Shown here in pieces: positions 53,856-63,300 of a DNA stretch of 64,000 bases. A program made the translations under genes and the position numbers. Below the pieces are notes generated by a model. It was not told the origin of the DNA, searched no databases, and was given only the letters and a program-made list of their open reading frames with translations. The stretch is from NCBI RefSeq assembly GCF_029813115.1, contig NZ_JAPZDS010000011.1, forward strand, positions 1 through 64,000. Reading direction: 5' to 3'. Numbering within the stretch: the stretch's first letter is position 1; every line of letters begins with the position of its first letter. This stretch comes from Aureimonas sp. SK2 (GTDB lineage Bacteria > Pseudomonadota > Alphaproteobacteria > Rhizobiales > Rhizobiaceae).

Positions 53856-54956
53856 TCAGAACTTCGCTTCCAGCCGGAACTGGAGCGAGCGCGTATCGCC
53901 ATCCCCGCCGAAGCGGGAGCGATGCTCGACCCGCGCGGTCCAATGGGGTGCGAGCTCGGCTTCGATCTCCGGTGCCAGGGTGAATTCCTGGGCCATGCGC
54001 CGCCCGAGCGACGGGCTGCGCGAAAGGTCCTGTCGAACCTCCAGCCGAAGGGCCGGGGCGAGCGCATGGTCGGCCCGGCGGATCGGCCGCGCGGTCTTGA
54101 GCCCTGCCACGGCCGAGGTTCGGCTGGCATGGAGCGCGGCGCTGTTCGCGAGGCCGCGGGGGTCGGCACGCACCCATGCGGTCTCGACGCGTCCAAAGGG
54201 CGAGAGAACGACGGCGCCGGTACGGGTGCGCGCTCCGAACGTCGCGGTCGCGAAGGCCGCCTCGCCGGCGTCGATCACGCCCCCTGCCGAGGGGGCCGAA
54301 GCATGGAGCGGGCCGAGGCCGGCCGCGAGATCCACGAAGCTGCTCGTTGTCGGCGCGAAGGTGCCGTAGGTCGATAAGGTCGGCAGGTCCAGCGATCCGG
54401 CCCCGTCCATGTGGACGCGGTTGAAACCGAGAGCCGCGCCCATCGTCGCGCGGGCGGAAAGCGACAGGTCGAGCCCCGTGGCGATGTCGGCGCGCGACTG
54501 GCGCGAGGCGATCATCCCGTCCGGATCCCGCCCGAACTCAACGGTTCCCGAGCCCCACAGGTCGCCAGTCCCGTCGCTCGCAGTCTTGCGCTTGACCTCC
54601 AGCTCGGCGGCAGGGACCGGGCGCCAGTCGAAGTCGTTGTCCCAGAAGAGGGTGGGCAGATCCGGTTCGGGTCCGAGGAGAAACGGGTCCAGCGTACGGT
54701 CCGCCTCGGCTCGTTCGATGCGCAGAGCGAGATCGACGCCGGACATCGCGGTGATGCCGGGATCGCGCACGTCCTCGATCCGTGCGTTGAGCCGGGCACC
54801 GGCGGCAAGGGCGAGGTCGCTCGCCGTGCGCAGCGCAGCGTCCAGCGGCGCGGCGGAGGCTGGGGGCCCGGACAGGAATGCCGGGCCAAGAATGAACAAG
54901 GCTGCCAACGCCGCGAGCCGGAGGTCGCGACGCGTATCGAGCCGGAGAGCGGACAT
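53856..54956 (-). CDS. Outer-membrane beta-barrel protein (autotransporter-barrel-like)
   Basis: A 366-residue protein with an N-terminal signal (RLAALAALFILGPAFLSGP then ASAAP, about 1-36). The middle is rich in Asp and Ala. The C-terminal part from about 150 consists of alternating amphipathic strands (LGFNRVHMDGAG, FVDLAAGLGPLHAS, SFGRVETAWVRADP-like, LQFRLEAKF) and ends in Phe, the outer-membrane insertion mark. It resembles the beta-domain of autotransporters but lacks a clear passenger. Function is unknown. The neighbouring Inh inhibitor is encoded downstream on the same strand, about 160 bases away. Confidence 0.7.
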   Translation of the reverse strand: MSALRLDTRRDLRLAALAALFILGPAFLSGPPASAAPLDAALRTASDLALAAGARLNARIEDVRDPGITAMSGVDLALRIERAEADRTLDPFLLGPEPDLPTLFWDNDFDWRPVPAAELEVKRKTASDGTGDLWGSGTVEFGRDPDGMIASRQSRADIATGLDLSLSARATMGAALGFNRVHMDGAGSLDLPTLSTYGTFAPTTSSFVDLAAGLGPLHASAPSAGGVIDAGEAAFATATFGARTRTGAVVLSPFGRVETAWVRADPRGLANSAALHASRTSAVAGLKTARPIRRADHALAPALRLEVRQDLSRSPSLGRRMAQEFTLAPEIEAELAPHWTARVEHRSRFGGDGDTRSLQFRLEAKF

Positions 54957-55053
54957 GGACCGTCCCCCAGGATATGGGTTCTGTCACGGATTATCGCAGC
55001 GCAGCATAACCCGTGGCTGGATCACGGAAAAGGGCGGAGGCGGCGCCCGCCGA

Positions 55054-56040
55054 TCACGAAGCCTTGGCGCGGGACAGGCCCGCCGCTTCGCTTTCCGGCA
55101 CGGGCGTCGGCAGCGGTTCGCCCGCGAACCACGCCGACAGGTTGTCGGCGACGAGATCGCCCATGGCGCGGCGTGTATCGCGCGAAGCCGAGGCGACGTG
55201 CGGCAGCAGCGTGGCGTTCGGCAGGGCCATGAGGTCTGCCGGAATGCGCGGCTCGTCGGCGAAGACGTCGAGGCCCGCGCGCGCGATCGTGCCGTTCTTC
55301 AAGGCGTCGATCAGCGCCGGCTCGTCCACGGTGGAGCCGCGCCCGATGTTGATGAAGATTCCCTCGGCGCCGAGCGCCGTCAGCACACCTTCGTTCACCG
55401 CCTTGTCCGTGGACGGCCCGCCGGGCGCGGCGACGATCAGGATGTCCACCGCCTTCGCAAGGCCTTCCAGCGTGTCGTGATAGGCATAGGCCACGTCGCT
55501 GCGCCGCGAGCGGTTGTGATAGGCGACCTCGAGCCCGAAGGCTTCCAGCCTCTCGGCGATGGCAAGGCCGATGCGCCCGAGACCCATGATGCCGGCGGTC
55601 TTGCCGCGCAGGCTGAAGCGCGTGAGCGGGTAGGGGCCTTCCGCTTCCCAGCGGCCGGCGCGCGCATAGGCTTCGGCAAGACCGAGTTCGCGAACCGTCA
55701 TCAGCAGCAGGCCGAGCGTCGTGTCGGCGACTTCTTCCGTGAGGACGTCGGGCGTATTGGTGACGGCGACCCCCCGCGAAGCGGCATGGCCGGCGTCGAC
55801 GCCGTCGTAGCCGACCCCGAAATGGCCGATGATCTCGAGGTTCGGCAGTGCGTCGATCGCGGCGTTGGGAATGCGACCGGCGACGGCCACGGCCCGGATG
55901 CCGCCGCGCTCGGCCTCGGGCAGTTCCGCGATATCGCGCGTCTTCAGGTGGCGCACCGTGAAGCGCCGTTCCAGTTCGGCGATGCCGTCGCCGTTGTAGG
56001 GGCCGAAGACAAGAACGGTGACGTCGCTGGATGAGGACAA
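55054..56040 (-). CDS. 2-hydroxyacid dehydrogenase (D-isomer specific)
   Basis: A 328-residue NAD(P)-dependent dehydrogenase of the GhrB/glyoxylate-hydroxypyruvate reductase type. NAD motif GLGRIGLAIAERL is at about 155-167. The catalytic residues are Arg in NIGRGSTVDE (about 240), Glu in DVFADEPRIP (about 269) and His in LLPHVASASRD (about 287). GHFGVGYDGVDAGHAASRGV is a further signature. The substrate may be a sugar acid, since the gene sits next to a LacI regulator. It is 13 bases downstream of that regulator and probably in one transcript. Confidence 0.9.
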   Translation of the reverse strand: MSSSSDVTVLVFGPYNGDGIAELERRFTVRHLKTRDIAELPEAERGGIRAVAVAGRIPNAAIDALPNLEIIGHFGVGYDGVDAGHAASRGVAVTNTPDVLTEEVADTTLGLLLMTVRELGLAEAYARAGRWEAEGPYPLTRFSLRGKTAGIMGLGRIGLAIAERLEAFGLEVAYHNRSRRSDVAYAYHDTLEGLAKAVDILIVAAPGGPSTDKAVNEGVLTALGAEGIFINIGRGSTVDEPALIDALKNGTIARAGLDVFADEPRIPADLMALPNATLLPHVASASRDTRRAMGDLVADNLSAWFAGEPLPTPVPESEAAGLSRAKAS

Positions 56041-56053
56041 GGGAACGCTCGCT

Positions 56054-57085
56054 TTATTGGGATGGAGATGTGGCCGGCCTCAGAAGGCTGGACTGGCGCA
56101 CGCGAAGTTCGGGACGGATCAGCTCCAGCCGCTCCTCGGCGGGTTCGCCGCCCAGCCGCGCCAGCAGGGCACCGGCCGCACGGTGGCCGACCTCGGCTTG
56201 GCCGTTGGCGACGGTGGTGAGCGGGGGCATGGCGATCGCCGCCTCGTCGATGTCGTCGTAGCCGCAGACGGCGATATCGACGCCCGGCCGGACGCCCGCG
56301 CGCGACAGGCCGTACATCAGGCCGAGCGCGACGAGATCGGAAAAGCACACGACGGCGCTTGGCCGGTCCGGTAGCGATAGGAAGTCGGCTGCGGCATCGA
56401 AGCCCTGGTGGCGCGAGCGCGCCCCCTTGATCCACCAGTCCGGCCGGAAGGGAATGCCGGCCGCCTCCAGCGCGTCGCGATAGCCTTGCGCGCGGTCGCG
56501 TCCGGTGGAGGTCTGGTCCGTGCCGCCGACGAGCGCGATCCTCTGATGACCTTCGTCGATCAGGTGGCGCACCACGAGCGACATGCCGTAGGCGTCGTCG
56601 CCGCGAAACGAGGCGACGCCCGAGCCCTCCACCGTGCGCGCGATCAGCGCGACGGGAAGGTCGTTGTCCTCGGCGAGGCGGATGTCGGAGGCAGGCGTGC
56701 CGATGGCGGGCGACATGATCAGCCCGTCCGCGCCGAGCTGGAGCATCGTGTCCAGGAACGAGCGCTGCTTCGACAGGTCGTCGTAGTGGTTGCAGAGAAC
56801 GAAGGTCTGGCGGTGGCGGTCGAGTTCGTCCTCGATCGCCTTCAGGATCTCGCCATAGAACGGGTTCATGATGTCGTGGACGCAGACGCCGACGATGCCG
56901 GACTTGGAGGTCCGAAGGCTCGCCGCCCGGCGGTTGTAAATATAGCCGGAGGTGCGGGCCTCTTCCTTGATGCGCTCGCGCGTCACCTCGGCGACGAGCG
57001 GACTGTCGCGCAGCGCCAGCGAGACGGTGGCCGTGGACAGGCCGAGCCGCTCGGCGATCGTCGACAATTTGACCTTCTGCGCCAC
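56054..57085 (-). CDS. LacI family transcriptional regulator
   Basis: A 343-residue repressor. The N-terminal helix-turn-helix is KLSTIAERLGLSTATVSLAL (about 6-25) and the hinge helix follows near TSGYIYNRRAASLRTSK. The periplasmic-binding-like effector domain runs from about 60 (IVGVCVHDIMNPFYGEIL) to 330 and contains VVCFSDLVALGLMYGLSRAG and IAVCGYDDIDEAAI. It probably controls the 2-hydroxyacid dehydrogenase gene downstream in response to a sugar-acid-like effector. ATG 57085 gives the expected start. Confidence 0.93.
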   Translation of the reverse strand: MAQKVKLSTIAERLGLSTATVSLALRDSPLVAEVTRERIKEEARTSGYIYNRRAASLRTSKSGIVGVCVHDIMNPFYGEILKAIEDELDRHRQTFVLCNHYDDLSKQRSFLDTMLQLGADGLIMSPAIGTPASDIRLAEDNDLPVALIARTVEGSGVASFRGDDAYGMSLVVRHLIDEGHQRIALVGGTDQTSTGRDRAQGYRDALEAAGIPFRPDWWIKGARSRHQGFDAAADFLSLPDRPSAVVCFSDLVALGLMYGLSRAGVRPGVDIAVCGYDDIDEAAIAMPPLTTVANGQAEVGHRAAGALLARLGGEPAEERLELIRPELRVRQSSLLRPATSPSQ

Positions 57086-57165
57086 CTAGTGCCGTTCCAT
57101 GTCCATCCGAGACGTTCGATCCTCCGGGTGTAAGGACTGGCCCTGCCCGACGCAACCGGAGGCGG

Positions 57166-57642
57166 TCAATCGTCGATCTCGCCGGTGGCGCCGTCCGCGC
57201 CCTCGGCGGCGACGTTGCGCTCGATGCGGCGCAGGAGCTTTCGCAGCCTGCGGGCGTCCTTGGCCTTCACGCCCTTCAGCGCCCGTTTTTCCAGGCCCGC
57301 GCGGGCGGCGCGCACCTCGTCCACGAGGCCCTCGCCCTTTTCGGTGAGATGGACGAAGTTCTGACGCGCGTCGGCGCGCGAAGGGCGGCGCTCGACGATC
57401 CCCTGGGCGGAGAGGCGCGCCATGGTCTTGGTGACGGTGGGCGGCCGCACGCTCAGCCGCTCCGCGAGGTCGCGCAGCGAGATGCCGTCCGCCTCGGTGG
57501 CAATGGCGAGGAGCACCGCGTCCTGCCCGGGATAGAGGCCGCGCGCCGCCAACTCGTGCGACAAGGCGTTGCGCAGGGCGCGCGCCGTCAGGGTAAGCTG
57601 CACGCTCACCGCCGATCCCTTGATCTTCTTGCGCTCGCCCAT
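57166..57642 (-). CDS. MarR family transcriptional regulator
   Basis: A 158-residue winged-helix protein. The HTH region is at about 48-75 (ISLRDLAERLSVRPPTVTKT) and the wing ARLSAQGIVERRPSRADAR follows. Dimerisation helices lie at both ends, and the C-terminal tail is rich in Lys and Arg. It is divergent from the creatininase-family gene, with a perfect 9-bp inverted repeat between them, so auto-regulation and control of that gene are likely. ATG 57642 is the start. Confidence 0.9.
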   Translation of the reverse strand: MGERKKIKGSAVSVQLTLTARALRNALSHELAARGLYPGQDAVLLAIATEADGISLRDLAERLSVRPPTVTKTMARLSAQGIVERRPSRADARQNFVHLTEKGEGLVDEVRAARAGLEKRALKGVKAKDARRLRKLLRRIERNVAAEGADGATGEIDD

Positions 57643-57670
57643 GACCGACCACCCGAACGGAAACGCGAGG

Positions 57671-57691
57671 ATGACCGGGCCGCCCGGTCAT
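57671..57691. promoter_or_regulatory. Candidate MarR operator (perfect palindrome)
   Basis: ATGACCGGG (57671-57679) and CCCGGTCAT (57683-57691), perfect 9-base arms with a 3-base spacer, centred 39 bases before the MarR start and about 80 bases before the creatininase start. MarR proteins bind such palindromes in divergent intergenic regions. A regulatory role is inferred from position and symmetry. Confidence 0.55.
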
Positions 57692-57762
57692 GTCCACGCC
57701 GCATCCCTTTCACCATTCCCCTGGGGCATCTACAAGCCTCGCAGCTTGAGGAGACAGGGCCG

Positions 57763-58572
57763 ATGCCACTCGCGCGCCGATTCGAGGACGTGACCAGTGC
57801 CGAGCTGCGTGCGCGCCGGGGCGATCTTGGCCGGGCCGTCGCCGTCCTGCCGGTCGCCGCCGTGGAGCAGCATGGCGCGCACCTTCCGCTCGGCACGGAC
57901 GCCATGATCGCCGACGCGATGGTGGCCGAGGCGATCGCCCGGCTGCCGGCGGCCTTCGAGGCCGTGTTCCTCCCGGTTCTGCGGATCGGCGCATCGGACG
58001 AACACCTCGCCTTTCCCGGCACGCTGTCGCTCGGCTGGCGCGTGGCGACGGAGACGATCGTCCGGCTGGGCGAGGGCGTCGCCGGCGCGGGCTTCGCCCG
58101 CTTGGCGATCGTGTCCTCGCACGGTGGCAACACGCAGGCGGTGGAGGCCGCCGCGCTCGACCTTCGCCGCCGGCGCGGCCTCCTGTGCGCCAGCGCCGCC
58201 TGGAACCGCTTCGGCTTGCCGCCCGGTCTCCTGCCGGAGGACGAGGTGGCCGTCGGTATTCACGGCGGCGCGGTGGAGACGGCGCTGATGCTGCACATCC
58301 GCCCGGACCTCGTGCGACGGGAGCATGTCCTCGATCAGCCCTCGCTCCAGTCCCGCCTCGTCGCCGAGCGGCACCACCTGCGCGCGCACGGTCGGCTCGG
58401 ATTCGCCTGGGCCGCCGAGGACCTCAACCCGGTCGGAACCGTGGGTGACGCGCGCCTCGGAACGGCGGACATGGGCCGGGCGATCCTGCAGCATCAGGCG
58501 GGGCGCTTCGTCGAGTTCCTGGAGGACGTGGCGGCGGTGGATTGGCCGCCTTCACCCGTGCAAAACGGATAG
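57763..58572 (+). CDS. Creatininase family amidohydrolase
   Basis: A 269-residue metal-dependent amidohydrolase of the creatininase family, which includes creatininase, MftE and ArfB-type formamide hydrolases. Metal ligands are seen in [20 protein letters not shown] (Glu, His and Asp at about 36-50), [14 protein letters not shown] (His about 126) and [13 protein letters not shown] (Glu about 171). It hydrolyses a cyclic or linear amide; the exact substrate is not known. ATG 57763 follows GAGGAGACAGGG. It is transcribed away from the MarR regulator. The CobW gene follows 41 bases later. Confidence 0.88.
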   Translation: MPLARRFEDVTSAELRARRGDLGRAVAVLPVAAVEQHGAHLPLGTDAMIADAMVAEAIARLPAAFEAVFLPVLRIGASDEHLAFPGTLSLGWRVATETIVRLGEGVAGAGFARLAIVSSHGGNTQAVEAAALDLRRRRGLLCASAAWNRFGLPPGLLPEDEVAVGIHGGAVETALMLHIRPDLVRREHVLDQPSLQSRLVAERHHLRAHGRLGFAWAAEDLNPVGTVGDARLGTADMGRAILQHQAGRFVEFLEDVAAVDWPPSPVQNG

Positions 58573-58613
58573 GACGGGCCTATATCGGGCGCTCCAGGCA
58601 AGGAGGCATCCCG

Positions 58614-59768
58614 ATGTCCGACACGTCCCGCCCGACCGAGGGCCAGATTCCCGTCACCGTTCTCACCGGCTATCTCGGCTCCGGCAAGACGACGCTGCTC
58701 AACCGCATCCTCACCGAGGACCACGGCAAGCGCTACGCCGTGATCGTCAACGAGTTCGGCGAGATCGGCATCGACAACGACCTCATCGTCGAGACCGACG
58801 AAGAGATCTACGAGATGAACAACGGCTGCATCTGCTGCACCGTGCGCGGCGACCTCGTGCGTGTCGTGGAGAACCTGACCAAGCGCACCGGCCGCTTCGA
58901 CGCGATCATCGTCGAGACCACGGGCCTCGCCGACCCGGTGCCGGTGGCGCAGACCTTCTTCATGGACGACGACGTGCGCTCCAAGACGCGCCTCGACGCC
59001 GTGGTCGCGCTGGTGGACGCCAAGCACATCGGCCTGCGGCTGAAGGATTCGCGCGAGGCCGAGGACCAGATCGCCTTTGCCGACGTCGTGCTTCTCAACA
59101 AGACCGACCTCGTCAGCGCCGAGGAACTCGCGCGCGTCGAGGCGACCGTGCGGGCCATCAACCCGTCTGCCGTGATCCACCGCACCGAGCGCTCGGCCAT
59201 CCGTCTCGACCGGGTGCTCGGGCAGGGCGCCTTCGACCTGAAGCGCGTGCTCGACCAGGAGCCGCACTTCCTCGAAGAGGCGGCCCACGCGCACGACGAC
59301 CATGTCTGCGGGCCGGACTGCGACCACGACCATCCCCACCATCACGGCCATGATCACCACCATCACGATCATGGACACGACCACCATCATCACGACCACG
59401 ACCACGACCACCACCACCACGCCCACGGCGCGGTCGCCCCGATCCACGACGTGACCGTGACCTCGGTCTCGCTGCGCGGCGGCGAGCTGGACCAGAACCG
59501 CTTCTTCCCCTGGATCCAGAACCTGACCCAGACCGAAGGGCCGAACATCCTGCGCCTCAAGGGTATCCTCGCCTTCAAGGGCGATCCCGACCGCTACGTC
59601 GTCCAGGGCGTCCACATGATCATCGAGGGCGACCATCAGCGACCCTGGCGCGAGGACGAGGCGCGCGAGAGCCGGCTCGTCTTCATCGGGCGCGAGCTCG
59701 ACGCCGAGCGTCTGGAGGCTGAGTTCCGGTCCTGTGCGGCCAAGACCCGCGAGGCCGCGCCCGCCTGA
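58614..59768 (+). CDS. CobW/COG0523 family GTPase, probable zinc chaperone
   Basis: A 384-residue G3E GTPase of COG0523. Walker [15 protein letters not shown] is at about 18-31. The metal-binding CxCC lies in [13 protein letters not shown] (about 73). ETTGLADP and LLNKTDL are the other GTPase motifs. Residues about 223-272 form a histidine- and aspartate-rich loop with more than 25 His, likely a zinc or nickel buffer. The C-terminal CobW domain has [13 protein letters not shown]. Members act as zinc metallochaperones or insertases, often Zur-controlled; no Zur box was recognised. ATG 58614 has a perfect AAGGAGG. It shares one base with the WD40 gene start. Confidence 0.9.
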   Translation: MSDTSRPTEGQIPVTVLTGYLGSGKTTLLNRILTEDHGKRYAVIVNEFGEIGIDNDLIVETDEEIYEMNNGCICCTVRGDLVRVVENLTKRTGRFDAIIVETTGLADPVPVAQTFFMDDDVRSKTRLDAVVALVDAKHIGLRLKDSREAEDQIAFADVVLLNKTDLVSAEELARVEATVRAINPSAVIHRTERSAIRLDRVLGQGAFDLKRVLDQEPHFLEEAAHAHDDHVCGPDCDHDHPHHHGHDHHHHDHGHDHHHHDHDHDHHHHAHGAVAPIHDVTVTSVSLRGGELDQNRFFPWIQNLTQTEGPNILRLKGILAFKGDPDRYVVQGVHMIIEGDHQRPWREDEARESRLVFIGRELDAERLEAEFRSCAAKTREAAPA

Positions 59769-60745
59769 TGCCGCAGATCGCCCCATACTCGTTCGACGGC
59801 TACGTCGAGACGGCCGCCTTCCTGAAGGACGAACCGGTCTTCGCCCTGTCGGACGGCACGATCCGCTTCCCCGCAGGGGGCGAAACCGCGATCGAGGCGC
59901 ACAAGGGCGGGCTCCTGTCCGCCCGGCTCGACCCGTTCTCGGCCCGGCTCCTGTCCGGCGGCGAGGACGGCCGGGTCGTCGCCACGACGCCGGACCGGCA
60001 GTCCGCCGAACTCGCCTCGGCGGGGCGCAAGTGGATCTCGGCCGTCGCGGGCGGCCCCGGCGGCGCGGTCGGTTATGCCGTGGGGCGGGCGGCCTTCGTG
60101 CGCGATGCGAAGGGCGAGGTCCGCGAGTTCGCTCACGGGCGCACGGTGGAGGACATCGCCTTCGCGCCGAAGGGGCTGCGGATCGCAACCGCGCGCTACG
60201 ACGGCGCCTCGCTCTTCTTCGCCGGCACCGACGCCAAGGCGCAGGAACTGGAATGGAAGGGCGCCCATACCGGCGTCACCTTCTCGCCCGATGGGCGCTT
60301 CCTGGTCTCCGTGATGCAGGAGAACGCGCTGCACGGCTGGCGCCTCGACGATGGCAAGCATATGCGCATGACGGGCTATCCGGCCAAGGTGAAGAGCCTG
60401 TCTTGGTCGGCCAAGGGCAAGTTCCTCGCGACCTCCGGCGCGCCCGCCGCCATCCTCTGGCCCTTCACGGGCAAGGACGGCCCGATGGGCAAGGCCCCGC
60501 TGGAACTCGGCACTCGCGGCGATACCAGCGTCGTCTCCGTCGCCTGCCACCCGGCGGACGACGTGGTGGCGATCGGCTATGCCGACGGCATGATCCTGGC
60601 CGTTCGCTTCTCCGACGCCAAGGAGGCTCTGCTCCGCCGCGGCGGCAGCGGCCCGGTGCGCACGCTCGGCTGGGATTCCAAGGGCCGGTTCCTGGCCTTC
60701 GGATCGGAAAGCGGCGAGGCCGGCGTGATCGACATCGCCGGCTGA
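59768..60745 (+). CDS. WD40 repeat domain-containing protein
   Basis: A 325-residue protein made of about six WD40-like repeats, expected to fold as a beta-propeller. Examples are GLLSARLDPFSARLLSGGED, the HTGVTFSPDGRFLVSVMQEN segment, KSLSWSAKGKFLATSGAPAA, VSVACHPADDVVAIGYADGM and TLGWDSKGRFLAFGSESGEA. No signal peptide, so it is cytosolic. The start overlaps the CobW stop by one base (TGATG), so they are co-translated. It probably scaffolds or assists the GTPase; the function has no established name. Confidence 0.85.
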   Translation: MPQIAPYSFDGYVETAAFLKDEPVFALSDGTIRFPAGGETAIEAHKGGLLSARLDPFSARLLSGGEDGRVVATTPDRQSAELASAGRKWISAVAGGPGGAVGYAVGRAAFVRDAKGEVREFAHGRTVEDIAFAPKGLRIATARYDGASLFFAGTDAKAQELEWKGAHTGVTFSPDGRFLVSVMQENALHGWRLDDGKHMRMTGYPAKVKSLSWSAKGKFLATSGAPAAILWPFTGKDGPMGKAPLELGTRGDTSVVSVACHPADDVVAIGYADGMILAVRFSDAKEALLRRGGSGPVRTLGWDSKGRFLAFGSESGEAGVIDIAG

Positions 60746-60749
60746 CGGG

Positions 60750-63203
60750 TCAGGCGTCGCCGAGACCGGAGGGGAGGACGCTGTCCTCCGGATCGAGCTG
60801 GAGATCGGCCTCGATGGTGCAGACGAGGCCGGCTGGGTCGTAGGTGACGACCACCTCGCCGCCGAACTCGGCGGCGAGCGACTGCTCGATCAGACGCGAT
60901 CCGAACCCCTTGCGCTCGGGCGCGACCACCGGCGGGCCGCCGCTTTCGCGCCATTCGAACCGTATCGTCTCGCAGCCCTCGCCGCGCGCCACCTGCCAGC
61001 CGATCCGCACCTGCCCGGTCTCGTTGGACAGGGCGCCGTACTTCGCGGCGTTGGTCGCCAGCTCGTGCAGGGCGAGCGCGAGGGCCAGACTCTGACGGGC
61101 CGTCAGGCGCAGGTCGGGGCCGGACCAGGCGATGCGCTCGTCCTCGCCGCCATGCGTGGCGAGCGCCTGCGAGACGATGGCCTCGATGGGCGCGCTGGTC
61201 CAGCTCGTCTGTGTCAGGATGTCGTGGGCATGGCTGAGGGCCATCAGCCGGGCGGAAAAGGCCGCGAGGCCTTCCTGCGCGGTCGCGGCCCGCCGAAGCG
61301 TCTGGTTCGCCAGCGCGTTGACCATGGCGAGCGTGTTCTTGACCCGGTGCTGAAGCTCGCGCGTCAGCAGGGTCTGCCGCTCCTCGGCTTCCTTGGCATC
61401 CGTCACGTCGCGCACGGCGCAGACGATCCGAACCGGCACGCCGTCGCTGCTCACGCAGCGCCCGTTGGCATGGACGACGCGCGATCCCCCGTCGTCGCCC
61501 CCGACCGTGCGGAACACGAGGTCGAAGCTGCCGTCGCTGTCCGGCTCCATCGCCTTGCGCGCGGCCGCCTCGACACGCTCCCGGTCCTCCGGATGGATCT
61601 GCGGGCGAAGCGTCCCCGAATAGGTGACGGTCGCCTCGTCGCCGATGCCGAAGATCGCGCGGCAACGGGCGTCGCATACCATCTCGCCGGTCTGGAGATC
61701 GTAGTCGAAACTGCCCATCTCCGCCGCCTCGTGGGCGAGGCGCAGGCGGGTCTCCGCCTCGATCAGCGAGCGCTCGGCCAGACGACGTCGGGAATAGGTC
61801 CAGGCACGGTTCAGCACTTCCCGAATGAAGCCGATCTCGTCCTCGGTCCAGACGCGCGGCGCAGTGTGGTGGAGGTAGAGGATGACCTGGAGCCGGCTTC
61901 CTTCACGCACGACGAGGTTGATCATCGACAATGAGCCGATCGCCTCCCACGCCGCCGCGCCGTCCCGGGTGATCGGATCGGTCCGCACGTCCTCGACCAC
62001 GGTCATGCCGGCCTGCAGCGCCTTGACGAGGGAGCTGCCGAAATCGCCGATCCGCTTGCGGCCGGTGAGGGGGGTGAGCCCCGGCGCCGTCCACTCGCCG
62101 AGGATCGTCGCATAGGTTTCCGTCGGATCGACCGTGGCATAGCCGACGCGTCCGATCTCCAGCGTCTCTCCGAGGAGGTTCAGGGCCTTCAGCGTATAGT
62201 CGATCGCCTCGCCGAAACCGCCTTCGTCACCGAGGCGCAGGAGCGCGTCCTGGCGGCGCTCGCGCAGCTTGTCGCGCGTGACGTCCACCACCGCGCCGGG
62301 AAAGCGCACGGGTCGTCCGGCATCGTTGAGGAAGCAGCGGCCGCGCGCGTGGAGCCAGCGCACCGTGCCGTCGCTGCCGATCGTGCGGTAGTCGGCGGAG
62401 AAATCGCCGCCCGTCGCCAGCGCTTCCTGGATGGCCGCGCCGGCATGGGCTCGATCCTCGGGGTGGATGCCGTGGAGATAGGTCTCGATCGGAAGCCCCG
62501 ACGCAGCGAGGGCCTCGTCCACGCCGTAGAGCGCCGCAAAGCGCGCGTCGGCATAGATGATGTCATCCGGCAGGATCCAGTCCCAAGTCCCGACCAGTGC
62601 CGAGGCGTCGAGGGCGAACTGAAGCCGCTCCCGGCTCGCGGCCAGTTCCAGCCGGGAAACCTCCTCGTCCGTCCTGTCGCGCAGGATCTTCAGGAAGCCG
62701 ATCTGCCGACCGCCCGCGTCGCGCAGCGGCACGAGTTCGCCCCGGGCGAAGAAGGTTTCGCCGTCCCTGCGCAGGAGCCAGCGGTTGTCGGTGGCGCGCC
62801 CTTCGCGCGTCGCCGTCGCCATCTCCTCTTCCGCGAGCCCGGCGGCGCGATCCTCGGGGGTGAAGAGGTCGGCGATCGGTCGCCCGATCATACGGTCCTG
62901 CGGCCAGCCGAAGACGTCGGCGGCCGCCTTGTTCCAGAGGGTGATCCGCCCGAGGAGGTCGGTTGCGACCAGGGCATAGTCTGCGACGTTGGCGGTCAGT
63001 GTTTCGTAGACGGCTAACGGAAGTGCCGCTGTCGAACCCTCCTCGGGTGCCGGTGTGTCCGGGGACCGGAGACGCTCGTTCTCGAGCGTCAATTCAGCGA
63101 TTCTGCTTTCGGCTGCAGCCAGTCGGGCCGCCGCGTCCCCCGTCATTTCCAGTTCCACGCCATGCCATCTTGAAGACCGCCGGACCGAAGCGCCGACGGC
63201 CAT
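60750..63203 (-). CDS. Multi-PAS HWE-family sensor histidine kinase
   Basis: An 817-residue cytosolic sensor kinase. A short coiled coil (ARLAAAESRIAELTLENERL) precedes the sensor modules. PAS 1 is at about 68-185, PAS 2 at about 190-310, a GAF-like domain at about 320-475, and PAS 3 at about 485-605. The HWE/HisKA_2 transmitter follows: the phospho-acceptor His in LQHRVKNTLAMVNAL (about 622), and the N-box ALHELATNAAKYGALS with the G motif GFGSRLIEQSLAAEFGG near the end. HWE kinases are typical of Alphaproteobacteria, several being light or redox/oxygen sensors or part of the general stress response. No LOV cysteine motif is seen. The start ATG 63203 follows GGGGGCTCAGAC; the coiled-coil ATG at 63146 is an alternative. 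No partner response regulator is adjacent. Confidence 0.92.
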   Translation of the reverse strand: MAVGASVRRSSRWHGVELEMTGDAAARLAAAESRIAELTLENERLRSPDTPAPEEGSTAALPLAVYETLTANVADYALVATDLLGRITLWNKAAADVFGWPQDRMIGRPIADLFTPEDRAAGLAEEEMATATREGRATDNRWLLRRDGETFFARGELVPLRDAGGRQIGFLKILRDRTDEEVSRLELAASRERLQFALDASALVGTWDWILPDDIIYADARFAALYGVDEALAASGLPIETYLHGIHPEDRAHAGAAIQEALATGGDFSADYRTIGSDGTVRWLHARGRCFLNDAGRPVRFPGAVVDVTRDKLRERRQDALLRLGDEGGFGEAIDYTLKALNLLGETLEIGRVGYATVDPTETYATILGEWTAPGLTPLTGRKRIGDFGSSLVKALQAGMTVVEDVRTDPITRDGAAAWEAIGSLSMINLVVREGSRLQVILYLHHTAPRVWTEDEIGFIREVLNRAWTYSRRRLAERSLIEAETRLRLAHEAAEMGSFDYDLQTGEMVCDARCRAIFGIGDEATVTYSGTLRPQIHPEDRERVEAAARKAMEPDSDGSFDLVFRTVGGDDGGSRVVHANGRCVSSDGVPVRIVCAVRDVTDAKEAEERQTLLTRELQHRVKNTLAMVNALANQTLRRAATAQEGLAAFSARLMALSHAHDILTQTSWTSAPIEAIVSQALATHGGEDERIAWSGPDLRLTARQSLALALALHELATNAAKYGALSNETGQVRIGWQVARGEGCETIRFEWRESGGPPVVAPERKGFGSRLIEQSLAAEFGGEVVVTYDPAGLVCTIEADLQLDPEDSVLPSGLGDA

Positions 63204-63300
63204 GTCTGAGCCCCCGGATCACGTGAAGCACGTTCGCGTGCCGGGGGCAAAGGCAAAGGTCGGTCAGGGAACAATAAACGCCTGCCTTACGGTCCCGGCG

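Noticed and set aside
59284-59430. Short-period repeats that could suggest a CRISPR array or tandem repeat locus
   Set aside because: They are His/Asp codon repeats (CAC, CAT, GAC) in frame within the CobW protein, with no spacer structure.
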